DNA of 64,000 nt from contig NZ_JAGINK010000001.1 of NCBI RefSeq assembly GCF_017875955.1, forward strand, positions 2,146,001 to 2,210,000. The letters are read 5' to 3'. The number at the start of each line of letters is the position of its first letter. The stretch's first letter is position 1. Of this stretch, positions 25,945 to 34,010 are shown piece after piece. The DNA comes from Pseudomonas sp. BP8 (GTDB lineage: Bacteria; Pseudomonadota; Gammaproteobacteria; Pseudomonadales; Pseudomonadaceae). The notes below the pieces were generated by a model, which saw only the letters and a list, made by a program, of their open reading frames with translations, was not told the origin of the DNA and did no database searches. A program made the position numbers and the translations under genes.

Positions 25945-25955
25945 TCTTCATCAAG

Positions 25956-25983
25956 AAGCCCGCCTTTATGGCGGGCTTTTTGT
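25956..25983 (+). terminator. Terminator of the tRNA cluster
   Basis: AAGCCCGCC pairs with GGCGGGCTT around a 5-base loop, followed by TTT, 11 bases behind the third tRNA-Arg. Confidence 0.9.
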
Positions 25984-26005
25984 TGTCCGCAGTTTCACTG
26001 ATTTG

Positions 26006-26134
26006 TCAGTACTCTCCGCTAGACTCCAGCTCAAGCCGATCAAGCCTGCTGCGCACTTCACGCCATAGCAGAGCACGCAGGTGTGCTTTTTCATCGATAC
26101 CCGCCGTCGCACTGATAGCCTCTAGCGTTGTCAT
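26006..26134 (-). CDS. Candidate small protein, 42 aa
   Basis: The minus strand reads MTTLEAISATAGIDEKAHL and ends RLDRLELESSGEY, with a charged, helix-forming composition. The frame stays open 15 codons upstream of this ATG (...QNNRLRDKA), but no start codon with a ribosome site was found there, and the ATG itself has no clear Shine-Dalgarno. It fills the gap between the tRNA terminator and the mgtE promoter on the opposite strand. It may be a real small gene, or the 3' end of a decayed one. Confidence 0.3.
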   Translation of the reverse strand: MTTLEAISATAGIDEKAHLRALLWREVRSRLDRLELESSGEY

Positions 26135-26342
26135 AGCTTTATCGCGCAAACGATTGTTCTGGCCAAAAATTTAAGCGATCCGACGACTGTTGCAGTGTAT
26201 GATTGCGCCCGTCAGCCCCGCCGGGGCTTGTGGAATACCACCATGGACTTACCCAGTAGTTACTCCCTAACACGATTTGCCAAGTTAGATCTGACCGATT
26301 GATTCCCCCGGCGTGCTCCGCTGCTGGGAGTGGAGTTCGCCT

Positions 26343-27785
26343 ATGACTGAAGTAGAAGTAAAAAAAGCGCAAGAGAGCCTGCAAGATCGCCTGTCCCAGG
26401 TGATCGACCTGTTGCAGCGCCAGCGCGTTGTTGAAGACCTGACCCACCGTCAGGAAGGTCATCATCATGACCTCGTGGAAAACCTGGTCCACCGCCAGAA
26501 CCTGGTCGAGCTGCAGCGCAAGCTCGACGATCTGCACCCTGCAGACATCGCCTACATCCTCGAAGCCCTGCCATTGGATGACCGTCTGACCGTATGGCAG
26601 CTGGTTCGCTCCGAGCGTGACGGCGACATCCTCCTTGAAGTGTCCGATGCGGTACGCCAGACGCTGATCGCCGACATGGATGATCACGAGCTGCTTGCTG
26701 CGGCCAAGGAAATGGATGCCGACGAGCTGGCCGACCTCGCACCCGAGTTGCCGCGTGATGTTGTCCATGAGCTGATGGAGACCCTCGATGGCCAGCAGCG
26801 TGAGCGTGTCCGCTCCGCCCTGAGCTATGACGAGGAGCAGGTCGGTGCACTGATGGACTTCGAGATGGTCACCATCCGCGAAGACGTCAGCCTTGAGGTG
26901 GTGTTGCGTTACCTGCGCCGCTTGAAGGAGCTGCCAGGCCATACCGACAAACTGTTCGTGGTCGATTCCGACGGCATCCTCAAGGGTGTGCTGCCAATCA
27001 AGCGTCTGCTGGTGAATGATCCGGAGAAGCAGGTTGCCGATGTCATGGCGACCGATCCCGTGACCTTCCATCCCGACGAAGATGCCTATGACGCCGCCCA
27101 GGCGTTCGAGCGTTACGACTTGGTTTCTGCGCCGGTAGTGGACAAGAGCGACCGCCTGATCGGCCGTCTGACCATTGACGAGATGGTTGACCTGATTCGT
27201 GAGGAGAGCGAAAGCGAAGTCCTCAACATGGCCGGTCTGCGCGAAGAAGAAGACATCTTCGCCTCGGTCTGGCGTTCGCTGCGCAACCGTTGGGCATGGC
27301 TGGCAATCAACCTGGTCACCGCGTTTCTCGCCTCGCGGGTGATCGGCCTGTTCGAAGGTTCGATCGAGAAGCTGGTGGCGTTGGCTGCGTTGATGCCGAT
27401 CGTGGCAGGTATTGGTGGTAACTCGGGTAACCAGACCATCACCATGATTGTTCGCGCCATGGCGCTCGATCAGGTCAGCCCGGGCAATACCTCGCGGCTG
27501 ATGCGCAAGGAGCTGGCGGTTTCGCTGATTAACGGCCTGGTCTGGGGCGGTGTGATTGGTGCGGTGGCTTTCTGGCTGTATGGCAGCTGGTCGCTCGGTT
27601 TGGTCATGACCGCTGCGATGACCTTGAACCTGTTGTTGGCTGCGCTGATGGGCGTGTTGATCCCGATGACGCTGGTACGACTGGGTCGCGATCCGGCGAT
27701 GGGGGCGAGTGTGATGATCACGGCCGTGACCGACAGTGGTGGTTTCTTCATCTTCCTCGGGTTGGCGACGGTATTCCTGCTCTGA
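26343..27785 (+). CDS. mgtE: Magnesium transporter MgtE
   Basis: A 480-residue MgtE. It has an N-terminal helical superhelix domain (about 50-150, LDDLHPADIAYILEALP and DELADLAPELPRDVV), two CBS domains (about 155-275, KELPGHTDKLFVVDSDG and RLTIDEMVDLI) and five C-terminal membrane helices with the family motif GGNSGNQTITMIVRA near residues 358-372. It is a Mg2+ channel gated by Mg2+ binding to its cytosolic domains. A GGAG site precedes ATG 26343. The leader (26200-26342) contains a small CCCCGCCGGGG hairpin, but I could not recognise a known Mg2+ riboswitch. Confidence 0.94.
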   Translation: MTEVEVKKAQESLQDRLSQVIDLLQRQRVVEDLTHRQEGHHHDLVENLVHRQNLVELQRKLDDLHPADIAYILEALPLDDRLTVWQLVRSERDGDILLEVSDAVRQTLIADMDDHELLAAAKEMDADELADLAPELPRDVVHELMETLDGQQRERVRSALSYDEEQVGALMDFEMVTIREDVSLEVVLRYLRRLKELPGHTDKLFVVDSDGILKGVLPIKRLLVNDPEKQVADVMATDPVTFHPDEDAYDAAQAFERYDLVSAPVVDKSDRLIGRLTIDEMVDLIREESESEVLNMAGLREEEDIFASVWRSLRNRWAWLAINLVTAFLASRVIGLFEGSIEKLVALAALMPIVAGIGGNSGNQTITMIVRAMALDQVSPGNTSRLMRKELAVSLINGLVWGGVIGAVAFWLYGSWSLGLVMTAAMTLNLLLAALMGVLIPMTLVRLGRDPAMGASVMITAVTDSGGFFIFLGLATVFLL

Positions 27786-27816
27786 GGCTTGTTACGCCCT
27801 ATGCGGGGCAGCCCAG

Positions 27817-27857
27817 CCTGTAGGAGCGGGCTTGCCCCGCGAAGAGGCCCGCACAGG
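27817..27857. repeat. REP element
   Basis: CCTGTAGGAGCGGGCTTGCC and onward to GGCCCGCACAGG, with terminal CCTGT/ACAGG pairing, lies 32 bases behind mgtE. Confidence 0.85.
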
Positions 27858-27883
27858 CAACAAACACCTCAACGCCAAAAACG

Positions 27884-27911
27884 AAAAAAGCCAGCATCAG
27901 CTGGCTTTTTT
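27884..27911. terminator. Bidirectional terminator
   Basis: AAAAAAGCCAGC and GCTGGCTTTTTT pair around a 4-base loop between the convergent mgtE and amrZ genes. The A-run and T-run make it a good terminator on both strands. Confidence 0.9.
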
Positions 27912-27927
27912 GTATTCGCACATCACA

Positions 27928-28254
27928 TCAGGACGCGTCGGCGGCCATTTCCACATCGTGGGCGATCAGTGCAACCAGCGCGTTCTGCTGGCGGTGGGAG
28001 AGCTGACGGAAGCGCTGCAGCAGTTCACGCTCGTGCAGGCTCAGCTCTGGGCTATCAAGGCGCATGCTCAGCTCGTCGCCCAATGCGCCTTCCTGGATGA
28101 GGCTCTGCTCCAGGCGTGCGATGATTTCGGAGTTCATGCTGCGGTGATGGTTGCGCGCTACCTCGGCAATGCGCTCACGCATCCCGTCTGGCAGGCGGAC
28201 GACAAACTTGTCAGCGGTGCGGCTTGAATAGATAGCCTGTTTCATTGGGCGCAT
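27928..28254 (-). CDS. amrZ: Ribbon-helix-helix regulator AmrZ
   Basis: A 108-residue Arc/MetJ-type DNA-binding protein: the ribbon and helices read [21 protein letters not shown] then [17 protein letters not shown], and the C-terminal tetramer region reads [24 protein letters not shown]. The sequence is very close to P. aeruginosa AmrZ as I remember it. In Pseudomonas, AmrZ controls alginate, cyclic-di-GMP and flagellar genes. ATG 28254 is chosen by similarity (MRPMKQ); a second ATG lies three codons in. No obvious Shine-Dalgarno is visible. Confidence 0.92.
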   Translation of the reverse strand: MRPMKQAIYSSRTADKFVVRLPDGMRERIAEVARNHHRSMNSEIIARLEQSLIQEGALGDELSMRLDSPELSLHERELLQRFRQLSHRQQNALVALIAHDVEMAADAS

Positions 28255-28600
28255 ATAAATTGACCGGTTTTCTGGTTCAGGGGGAAGCGGTTCTCAAATT
28301 GCCCGCACGGTGGAAAATATGACCGTGGCGACTACAAAATGTTCAACCGTCATGTAATTTTGGGCGCTCATCTTGCCTCAAATTCGCCGTTTCCTTGGCG
28401 TCAATTCTGTGACAAATAGTGATCCGGCTGAAGGCTTTTTGCCAGTACCAATTATCAGAAATGAGTACTGGTTTGAAAAGTTTTGCTTTGCTCGAAGCAC
28501 CTGATTGTCAGACCTCTGCCGTCAAAATCTGGTAACGGGCGGAAAAGGGCAGGGAAAACACCTAGAATCCGCAAGGTCCCTAACAGAGAGCATAGTGGCT
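28255..28600. other. Intergenic region between divergent amrZ and phnN
   Basis: These 346 bases have no supported gene. A TAGAAT box at about 28563 is a possible -10 element for phnN. The AT-rich part (28280-28500) probably holds the amrZ promoter. Confidence 0.4.
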
Positions 28601-29206
28601 ATGCAACATGAAGCAAGCGGCGGGCCTGGGACGGCCGCTCGGCTGATATTTCTCGTTGGACCATCAGGATCGGGAAAAGATTCCTTGATCGATGCCGTGC
28701 GGGCGAAATTGGCTTCTCAGGGGATTGAAATCGCCCGGCGGGTCATTACCCGATCGCCCGAAGCCAAGGGTGAATTGGCGCAGGGCGTGACTCCCGAGCG
28801 GTTCGAGGCGATGCGCGAAGCGGGCGAGTTTGCCATGTATTGGCGGGCAAACGGCCTTGCCTATGGGATTCCTGTGCAGATTGATGACTGGTTGCAGGCC
28901 GGCCGTCATGTGTTGGTCAATGGTTCGCGCGGCTATCTCGCTGAAGCGCGCCAGCGTTACCCCGACCTGCTGGCTATTCAGCTTGAAGTGGCGCCGCAGG
29001 TGCTGCGCCAGCACCTGTTGGCCAGGGGCCGAGAAACAGCTGATGAGGTCGAGCAGCGCCTCCAGCGCGGCGCTCGGCTGCAAGCCCAGGCCGATGCGCA
29101 GGTGCATCTGCTGGACAACTCCAGCACCTTGCAGGCGGCCGCTAGCGCATTCTTTGCGCTGCTGCGCGAACAAGGCTTGATAGGCCCGCTAGAGCAGAGT
29201 GAGTGA
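28601..29206 (+). CDS. phnN: Ribose 1,5-bisphosphate phosphokinase (PhnN-like)
   Basis: A 201-residue P-loop kinase resembling guanylate kinase. Walker A is GPSGSGKDS near residue 18, VITRSPEAKGELAQGVTPERFEAM follows, and the lid/acceptor part reads YWRANGLAYGIP. PhnN converts ribose 1,5-bisphosphate to PRPP in phosphonate breakdown. No other C-P lyase gene is nearby, so here it may serve as an orphan PRPP salvage enzyme. ATG 28601 is preceded by AGAGAG; a longer open frame to 28505 has no family match. Confidence 0.8.
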   Translation: MQHEASGGPGTAARLIFLVGPSGSGKDSLIDAVRAKLASQGIEIARRVITRSPEAKGELAQGVTPERFEAMREAGEFAMYWRANGLAYGIPVQIDDWLQAGRHVLVNGSRGYLAEARQRYPDLLAIQLEVAPQVLRQHLLARGRETADEVEQRLQRGARLQAQADAQVHLLDNSSTLQAAASAFFALLREQGLIGPLEQSE

Positions 29207-29326
29207 TGCTGCAAAGGTGGAGAAAAGGATTACGTGCAAAAAGCCTGTATCAGGCATGACAAACGGCGCCCTGCTGGTTAACATGCTCGCCGTCCAGCCC
29301 ATTCGGCGCTCGCCGAGGGTACTTGT

Positions 29327-29403
29327 GTCCCAGTAGCTCAATTGGATAGAGCATCCCCCTCCTAAGGGGAAGGTTGGCCGTTCGAACCGGCCCTGGGACG
29401 CCA
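29327..29403 (+). tRNA. tRNA-Arg (CCT)
   Basis: A 77-base tRNA with GTCCCAG/CTGGGAC acceptor stem, anticodon loop CTCCTAA (CCT) and encoded CCA. It marks the left edge of the accessory region; I found no copy of its 3' end downstream that would prove an attachment site. Confidence 0.95.
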
Positions 29404-29504
29404 TATAAATCAAGGCTTAGGCTGAACTTTCGGTTTGTGCATCTCTCGCCTTGGGTGCATTGAGGGTGCAAGAATCCTCTAGCATCTCAAACAAGGAGGT
29501 TTAG

Positions 29505-30785
29505 ATGAATGCTGCACAACTCCGTCTGATCAATGAATTGGAGCAGCTCTCTGCAGCTATAGACTCCTCGATTCCGGCTGACTCTGTTTTCAGTATCGCT
29601 CATGGCAACTGGTCCTTCCCAAGTATGACCAGTGCTGACATCGTAAGCGTTGTGAATGAAATTAAGTCGATGTTGACCAAGGACGTCGATGAAGCCCGCT
29701 TCGAGCAGGATAACGCACTACAGTCTTTTTTTGATCGAATTCAGTTTTTACGTGTCAACACTGTCACACAACTTTGGTCTAACCCACAGCTGGCGATACC
29801 AGCTGTTATGTTCACTCTTGATGCTCTAAAGCGCGCCTTGAATAGAGTGTTAAGAAATGACAACGTTCAGGATTTACAAAAGCAGGCTCGCGTGGCTGGT
29901 AGACTTCTTCAGTCGGCTGAGGCTAAGACCAAGGATATCACTCGTAGGTCAGATGATCTTGAAATTCTCATACAGCGAATCGAGGCGGCGAGTGAAGCTG
30001 CAATTCAGTTACCTGAAGACCTTGAAGTTGTACGAGATGGCAGAGATCGTCTAGTCCTGCTTTTAAAAGATGCTGAAGCGGATTGCGCACAAGTTCGCGC
30101 TAGCCTGAAGCAGGTCGAAACTACGCAAAAAGACCTAGCGAAGGTTGCAGTTGATACTGCTGATGTTGTTAAGAAAGCGGATGCAGCTTACTCGGCGGCT
30201 ACAAGCCAAGGGCTCGCCGCCGCCTTTGCTGAACGATCTGTTGATTTGGGCGTGTCCATGAAGCTTTGGGTTGTCGGTTTGCTTGTATCGCTTGCCGCTG
30301 GGAGCTATTTCGGATCCAGCCAGCTCTCTAGACTTGCGGACTTAATAAAAACACCTAGTGCAAGTGATACTGCTATTATCATCAATCTTCTACTGTCCGT
30401 TTTGTCAGTTGGGGCGCCAATATGGTTTGCGTGGTTGTCGACCAAACAGATAGGGCAATGCTTTCGACTTTCTGAGGATTACGGATTTAAGGCTTCCGTT
30501 TCTAAGGCTTATGAAGGCTACAGGAAAGAGGCATCAACCATTGATCCCGCTTTGCAAGTGGAGTTGCTTAGGTCCGCATTGGCGCGGTTAGATGAGCAAC
30601 CACTTCGATTCGTTGCGCCAGAAAGCCATGGTAGTCCTTGGCAGGAAATTCTTTCGTCAGATCTTATTAAAGATGCCATTAAAACTGTCCCAAACTTTAG
30701 TGGGCAACTGACAGGATTTGTATCGGGCTTGCTAGCTCGTGAAAAGTCTAAATCGGGCGCTGGAGCATCTAAGTCGTCCGATTGA
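29505..30785 (+). CDS. Unknown coiled-coil protein with two membrane segments (426 aa)
   Basis: A 426-residue protein of no family I recognise. Residues about 125-245 are heptad-rich and charged, likely a long coiled coil (SAEAKTKDITRRSDDLEIL to KDLAKVAVDTADVVKKADA). Two hydrophobic segments follow at about 249-272 and 285-310, so most of the N-terminal part would face one side of the membrane. The C-terminal 110 residues are soluble with a Ser-rich tail. An AAGGAGG site precedes the ATG. Codon use is visibly more AT-rich than the core genes, and it starts 100 bases after tRNA-Arg, which suggests acquisition. Confidence 0.8.
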   Translation: MNAAQLRLINELEQLSAAIDSSIPADSVFSIAHGNWSFPSMTSADIVSVVNEIKSMLTKDVDEARFEQDNALQSFFDRIQFLRVNTVTQLWSNPQLAIPAVMFTLDALKRALNRVLRNDNVQDLQKQARVAGRLLQSAEAKTKDITRRSDDLEILIQRIEAASEAAIQLPEDLEVVRDGRDRLVLLLKDAEADCAQVRASLKQVETTQKDLAKVAVDTADVVKKADAAYSAATSQGLAAAFAERSVDLGVSMKLWVVGLLVSLAAGSYFGSSQLSRLADLIKTPSASDTAIIINLLLSVLSVGAPIWFAWLSTKQIGQCFRLSEDYGFKASVSKAYEGYRKEASTIDPALQVELLRSALARLDEQPLRFVAPESHGSPWQEILSSDLIKDAIKTVPNFSGQLTGFVSGLLAREKSKSGAGASKSSD

Positions 30786-30803
30786 AATTAATTTTGCAGG
30801 TCT

Positions 30804-30853
30804 AAGAACTCATAATCCTTTGGTCCACGGTTCAAGTCGGTGTGGGCCCACCA
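30804..30853 (+). other. 3' fragment of a tRNA with CAT anticodon (relict attachment site)
   Basis: The 50 bases read AACTCATAATCC across an anticodon loop, then TTTGGTCCACGGTTCAAGTC (T-arm) and TGTGGGCCCACCA (acceptor 3' half with CCA). This is the 3' half of a Met/Ile2-type tRNA with anticodon CAT. No 5' half is present, and the T-stem has one mismatch, so it is not a working tRNA. Such fragments are left where a phage integrated at, or carried, a tRNA 3' end. Confidence 0.75.
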
Positions 30854-30948
30854 ATAAAATCAATGGCGTACGTCCAATCAGCGTAAGCCATTTGTGTTTC
30901 AGGCCAGAAATTTTCCCCTTTTTGTCCCCGTTTCGTCCCCATCACGCG

Positions 30949-31185
30949 ACGACCGGAAGCGACCTGCATCAGAGCCTGCAGGCGCCCAAGACTTGGTTGG
31001 GGTCTGAGGGGGTGAACGTCCTGCAGGTGCTGTGCGATTTGCTCGACCTGGTGGGGCAGATGAACACCCAGCTGGCCAGCCACGTCCACGGGCCGAGCCC
31101 AGTCCCGAACAACGCGGGTGCATTCACTAGTGCTGCGGCGGGAGCCCAGAGCATGAGCGCGAAACTGAAGCCAATCACCTCGTAA
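30949..31185 (+). pseudogene. Prophage tail/baseplate protein, C-terminal fragment
   Basis: A frame ending at 31185 reads LQVLCDLLDLVGQMNTQLAS then HVHGPSPVPNNAGAF and SAKLKPITS. This is the C-terminal style of phage baseplate/tail proteins that end with an HxHGPSP segment. The upstream part of the same frame has no such similarity and runs back into the attachment-site fragment, so only about 75 C-terminal residues survive. The exact left limit is uncertain. It is followed by a perfect hairpin. Confidence 0.6.
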
Positions 31186-31212
31186 GTTAAACCACCGGTA
31201 AGGTGGTTTAAC
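31186..31212. terminator. Hairpin behind the phage fragment
   Basis: A perfect 11-bp stem (GTTAAACCACC with GGTGGTTTAAC) and a 5-base loop, starting right at the stop codon of the tail fragment and facing the end of the next minus-strand gene. Confidence 0.6.
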
Positions 31213-31232
31213 TATTGAATGGCGAGATAAAA

Positions 31233-31889
31233 TCACAAGCCGAGAAAATTGTTATTATTATCAATATTCTTAATCAGCATGCCTCTGTATGAAACCTGAT
31301 CATTCGTACAGCCTATCTCGTTAAAAAGCTCAGCATCACCCACAACAAGCTCCTTGCCAGATATTATTTTTCTGCAAGCTTTAGATACATTGATAGCAGC
31401 AGCACTCGCATTCAATAGCAGTACCGAGTAATCATACGAGTTATGCACATCCTTACGGCTAATGATTTTTGGAATTTTCTCGTTGACCGATTCCAAGTCG
31501 CTCATTACTTCTTGGATCCATGAGCGTTGCTCTCTATTGAATACATGAGCGATATCAGTAAAGTAGCGACCCAGGCACAAGGGGCTAATGTTGTAAGGAA
31601 GCCTGTGTCTAACCAAATCCTGTTTCAACGCCGTAGCCTGCATGGGCCCCATTAACTCTTTTATGAATGAATCAGTGGAGTCTTGAATTTTTCCCACATC
31701 CTCTATGCAACAAGTTAACTTATTTTCTTCCGAGCGCTGATCTTTTTGCCTTGCAATGAAATAGGTGATTGATCCGCCCACAATCGCACCACACAACGCA
31801 CCTATAAGAGGAATAAACTTATCGAAATCACTCTTCGGGCGCGTGAGTTGTACGTACTGCAAGCACTGGTTTAAAGTTTCTATATCCAT
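31233..31889 (-). CDS. Unknown protein with one membrane segment (218 aa)
   Basis: A 218-residue protein: a short N-terminal stretch, one hydrophobic segment at about 26-46 (IPLIGALCGAIVGGSITYFIA), then a soluble, helical domain of about 170 residues containing several cysteines. I recognise no family. It is strongly AT-rich relative to the core genes. It lies 89 bases downstream of the next gene on the same strand, so the two may form an operon ending at the hairpin at 31186-31212. Confidence 0.65.
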   Translation of the reverse strand: MDIETLNQCLQYVQLTRPKSDFDKFIPLIGALCGAIVGGSITYFIARQKDQRSEENKLTCCIEDVGKIQDSTDSFIKELMGPMQATALKQDLVRHRLPYNISPLCLGRYFTDIAHVFNREQRSWIQEVMSDLESVNEKIPKIISRKDVHNSYDYSVLLLNASAAAINVSKACRKIISGKELVVGDAELFNEIGCTNDQVSYRGMLIKNIDNNNNFLGL

Positions 31890-31978
31890 ATATCTCTACT
31901 CAAAATTCGGAGCACAACAACTGATTCAAATAATTTAAATCGCTGCCAGATAAAAAGCCACAACCAAAATAACTGACA

Positions 31979-32608
31979 TCACTCAGAGGTAGCGATGTCA
32001 ACGGTATCATAGTAATACTGCAACACAAAGCCCCACTGCTTAACATTCAACTCGACATGCCAACACTTGCCTCTCTGTACACCGTGCAAGTGGCATTTTC
32101 CGCTCCAGTATTTTAGCCTCTGCTGCTCAGCACACACGCACTCCAGCTCAAACTTGATTGCGTGAATTATCTTATTACATACTTCCCGTACCGACAGTCC
32201 AACCTCGCCTTCCGTACACCTAGCCACGTTTTCAAATCTTTGATACGCATCTTCATTGGAATCATATCCAATACCCCCTACTTTCCAAGAGTCCTGGAAT
32301 ATGCTTGTGCGTGTAGCGCTTTGAATTAAATAGTCACTGACCACTGACTCTAGCTGACCTTGATATCGCATGAACTCATAGTCAAATTCTGAGACCTGCC
32401 ACTCCTCCTCCTTATGAAATGCAAAGCTATTCCGCAACTCTCCGACGTAGGTCAAGCTAGAAGTTGCGAGCTGATTCAAAAGAAAAATGTGCTCTTCAAT
32501 GGAACCAATAGATATTGCATGCGACACTTTATAGGTATCCAAATATTCGGGAGTGTACTGAATAGTCCACCCATCCAGATTGTTGTGGAAAGGGAAGAGG
32601 TTAAGCAT
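31979..32608 (-). CDS. Unknown soluble protein (209 aa)
   Basis: Taking ATG 32608, a 209-residue protein beginning MLNLFPFHNNLDGWTIQYTP. It is soluble, rich in aromatics and Glu, with cysteines and a C-terminal segment GKCWHVELNVKQWGFVLQYYYD. An open frame to 32752 adds 48 residues of unlikely composition. There is no recognised domain and the ribosome site is weak. It is AT-rich and likely acquired. It could form a two-gene unit with the membrane-anchored protein downstream. Confidence 0.6.
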   Translation of the reverse strand: MLNLFPFHNNLDGWTIQYTPEYLDTYKVSHAISIGSIEEHIFLLNQLATSSLTYVGELRNSFAFHKEEEWQVSEFDYEFMRYQGQLESVVSDYLIQSATRTSIFQDSWKVGGIGYDSNEDAYQRFENVARCTEGEVGLSVREVCNKIIHAIKFELECVCAEQQRLKYWSGKCHLHGVQRGKCWHVELNVKQWGFVLQYYYDTVDIATSE

Positions 32609-32920
32609 GCCACGGCAGAAAGCAAAGCGCCCGATGAGCAGAGCGGGGTAGGAAAAGGCGCGGTGAAAAAATCTCGGTAAAAAAAACACTTGTCCCCCTC
32701 CCGCCGACGCGCTTTCCGTCGCAAAAAAGTGCAAAGGCCGTGGGTAGTGCAACGGAATGACCGGCCCAGGCCCGCTGCGGGCTTTGGCAGCAGATCGGCC
32801 ATTGCACTGAGTGCAGAGTTAGGCAAAGGAATGCAAATCCATTGAACGAGGAATAGGCCACTAACTAAAGCGCTCAGAGGCCGGATGCCTGATTGCATCA
32901 GCGGTGGGCAAAGGCCTTCG
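32609..32920. other. Gene-free stretch between the orphan pair and prophage remnant
   Basis: About 310 bases with overlapping short open frames in several phases, none with a ribosome site or recognisable sequence. I assign nothing here beyond the promoter expected for the minus-strand pair. Confidence 0.4.
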
Positions 32921-32977
32921 GGGTGTCCTCAAAACTAAGGACACCCCTACATACCCGGAATTCGGGGTATGTAGGGG
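32921..32977 (-). terminator. Double hairpin behind the phage tail gene
   Basis: Two overlapping stems: GGGTGTCCT/AGGACACCC (32921-32946) and a perfect 13-bp CCCCTACATACCC/GGGTATGTAGGGG (32944-32977). They lie just past the stop of the minus-strand tail gene at 32989 and probably ended its transcript. Confidence 0.6.
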
Positions 32978-32988
32978 CCCGGCTCGCC

Positions 32989-33633
32989 TTAAACCTTATC
33001 CTGCGGATAGATCCCGAAGGAAATGATCGCTCCTCCCCAGCGGCGTTCGCCGATGCAGATCGGGACAGGGTTACCGCTGGCGGTGGTGTTTCGGGCGCTG
33101 CCGAAAGCATAGGAAGGCCTATTTTCTGGTGCTGCACTTTGAGACAGCCCCTTCGCCTGCGGGCTAAGGGCTCCAATGACTCCCTGTGCGATCATCGAGA
33201 AGCCGAATGCTGCAGTGGCTGTGGCGAGCGAACCAGCTCCGGCACCCAATAGCCCGGCACCGCCGGCGGCCAAACCTCCAGTGAAGTAGGAGGCCGCTAC
33301 CACCAGCGCAATCCCAACCACGGTTTACAGCATCCCGCCGCGTTTGCTGCCGTGCACAACGGGTACAAACCAGAGCTCCTTGGACCCGCCCAGGTCAAGT
33401 TCGCCTTCGCTGATGTTCTTCCCGTTCTTGAAGATGGCGAAGCGCAGCCCCTTCGTTTCAGAGTCCGCCAGGTCACGAGCGAAGCCTGGGTTGTTTGCAT
33501 CCAGAGCCTTGGTGGCCTCTCGAGCGTCGCCACGATCCAGCACGAAGTGGTGGTGCTTGCCGTACTTCTTGCCCAAGAAGCCGCCCAGGCGGATTTTGGT
33601 CTTGGATGCATAATCGATCACGGCGGCGGTCAT
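32989..33633 (-). pseudogene. Lambda-type tail assembly protein I, interrupted by a stop codon (copy 1)
   Basis: From ATG 33633 the frame reads a tail-assembly I (TipI) protein: the N-terminal part contains NPGFARDLADSETKGLRFAIF and FKNGKNISEGELDLGGSKEL, then PVVHGSKRGGML. At 33322-33324 a TAA interrupts it, and the same frame continues VVGIALVVAASYFTGG to GAIISFGIYPQDKV. Copy 2 has GLLQTVLGAALIVAASFATGG at this place, so a Gln codon became a stop. Intact length would be about 214 residues. The start overlaps the stop of the upstream gene by one base, as in a phage operon. Confidence 0.8.
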
Positions 33634-33992
33634 CACACGGCCTCCTGTGGCATAGCCAGGTGCACACCCAGGCGCCGAGCAAGCATCTTGCGGCACTGCA
33701 ACGCCTCCAGGCGGATGGAGGCCTCTCGGGCAGGGTCAGGGTTCCAGTTGGGCGCATAGCTCCACATGGAAGCGCGAGCGCCACGCATGGTGCCACGCAG
33801 TAAGTCGGCCGAGACTCGTGCCTCCTCCTCTGTGAAGAACACGCCATCGAGCTTCACCCTCTGGCCGGCCTGGACATGGTCGACTTCCCACAACAGGTAA
33901 CAGGGACCGCCTTTGTCCAGAGAGAAGGTGGCCACGTCACAGGCTCGGGAGAAACGCTCTTGAAAGGTGGATGGAGCTGATTGAAAGGTCAT
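33633..33992 (-). CDS. Prophage-region hypothetical protein (119 aa)
   Basis: A 119-residue soluble protein (starts MTFQSAPSTFQERFSRACDV) with FTEEEARVSADLLRGTMRGARASMWSYAPN. A GGAGG site lies 11 bases before the ATG. Its stop overlaps the start of the tail I gene, so it belonged to the same phage operon. I do not recognise the family. Confidence 0.6.
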   Translation of the reverse strand: MTFQSAPSTFQERFSRACDVATFSLDKGGPCYLLWEVDHVQAGQRVKLDGVFFTEEEARVSADLLRGTMRGARASMWSYAPNWNPDPAREASIRLEALQCRKMLARRLGVHLAMPQEAV

Positions 33993-34010
33993 CAGAGGTA
34001 GCCTCCAGGT

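Noticed and set aside
26200..26342. Mg2+ riboswitch in the mgtE leader
   Set aside because: Only one small GC hairpin is visible; the conserved M-box segments were not recognised.
29327..29403. tRNA-Arg (CCT) as the active attachment site of the island
   Set aside because: I could not find a second copy of its 3' end before 38.3 kb, so only proximity supports it.
29189..29413. Minus-strand ORF containing GRFERPTFPLGGGCSIQLSY
   Set aside because: This is the common spurious translation of the complement of a tRNA gene (tRNA-Arg here). The same applies to 25347-25685.
30832..31236. A 134-residue minus-strand ORF
   Set aside because: Overlaps the tail fragment and the tRNA fragment in antisense; no ribosome site or family.
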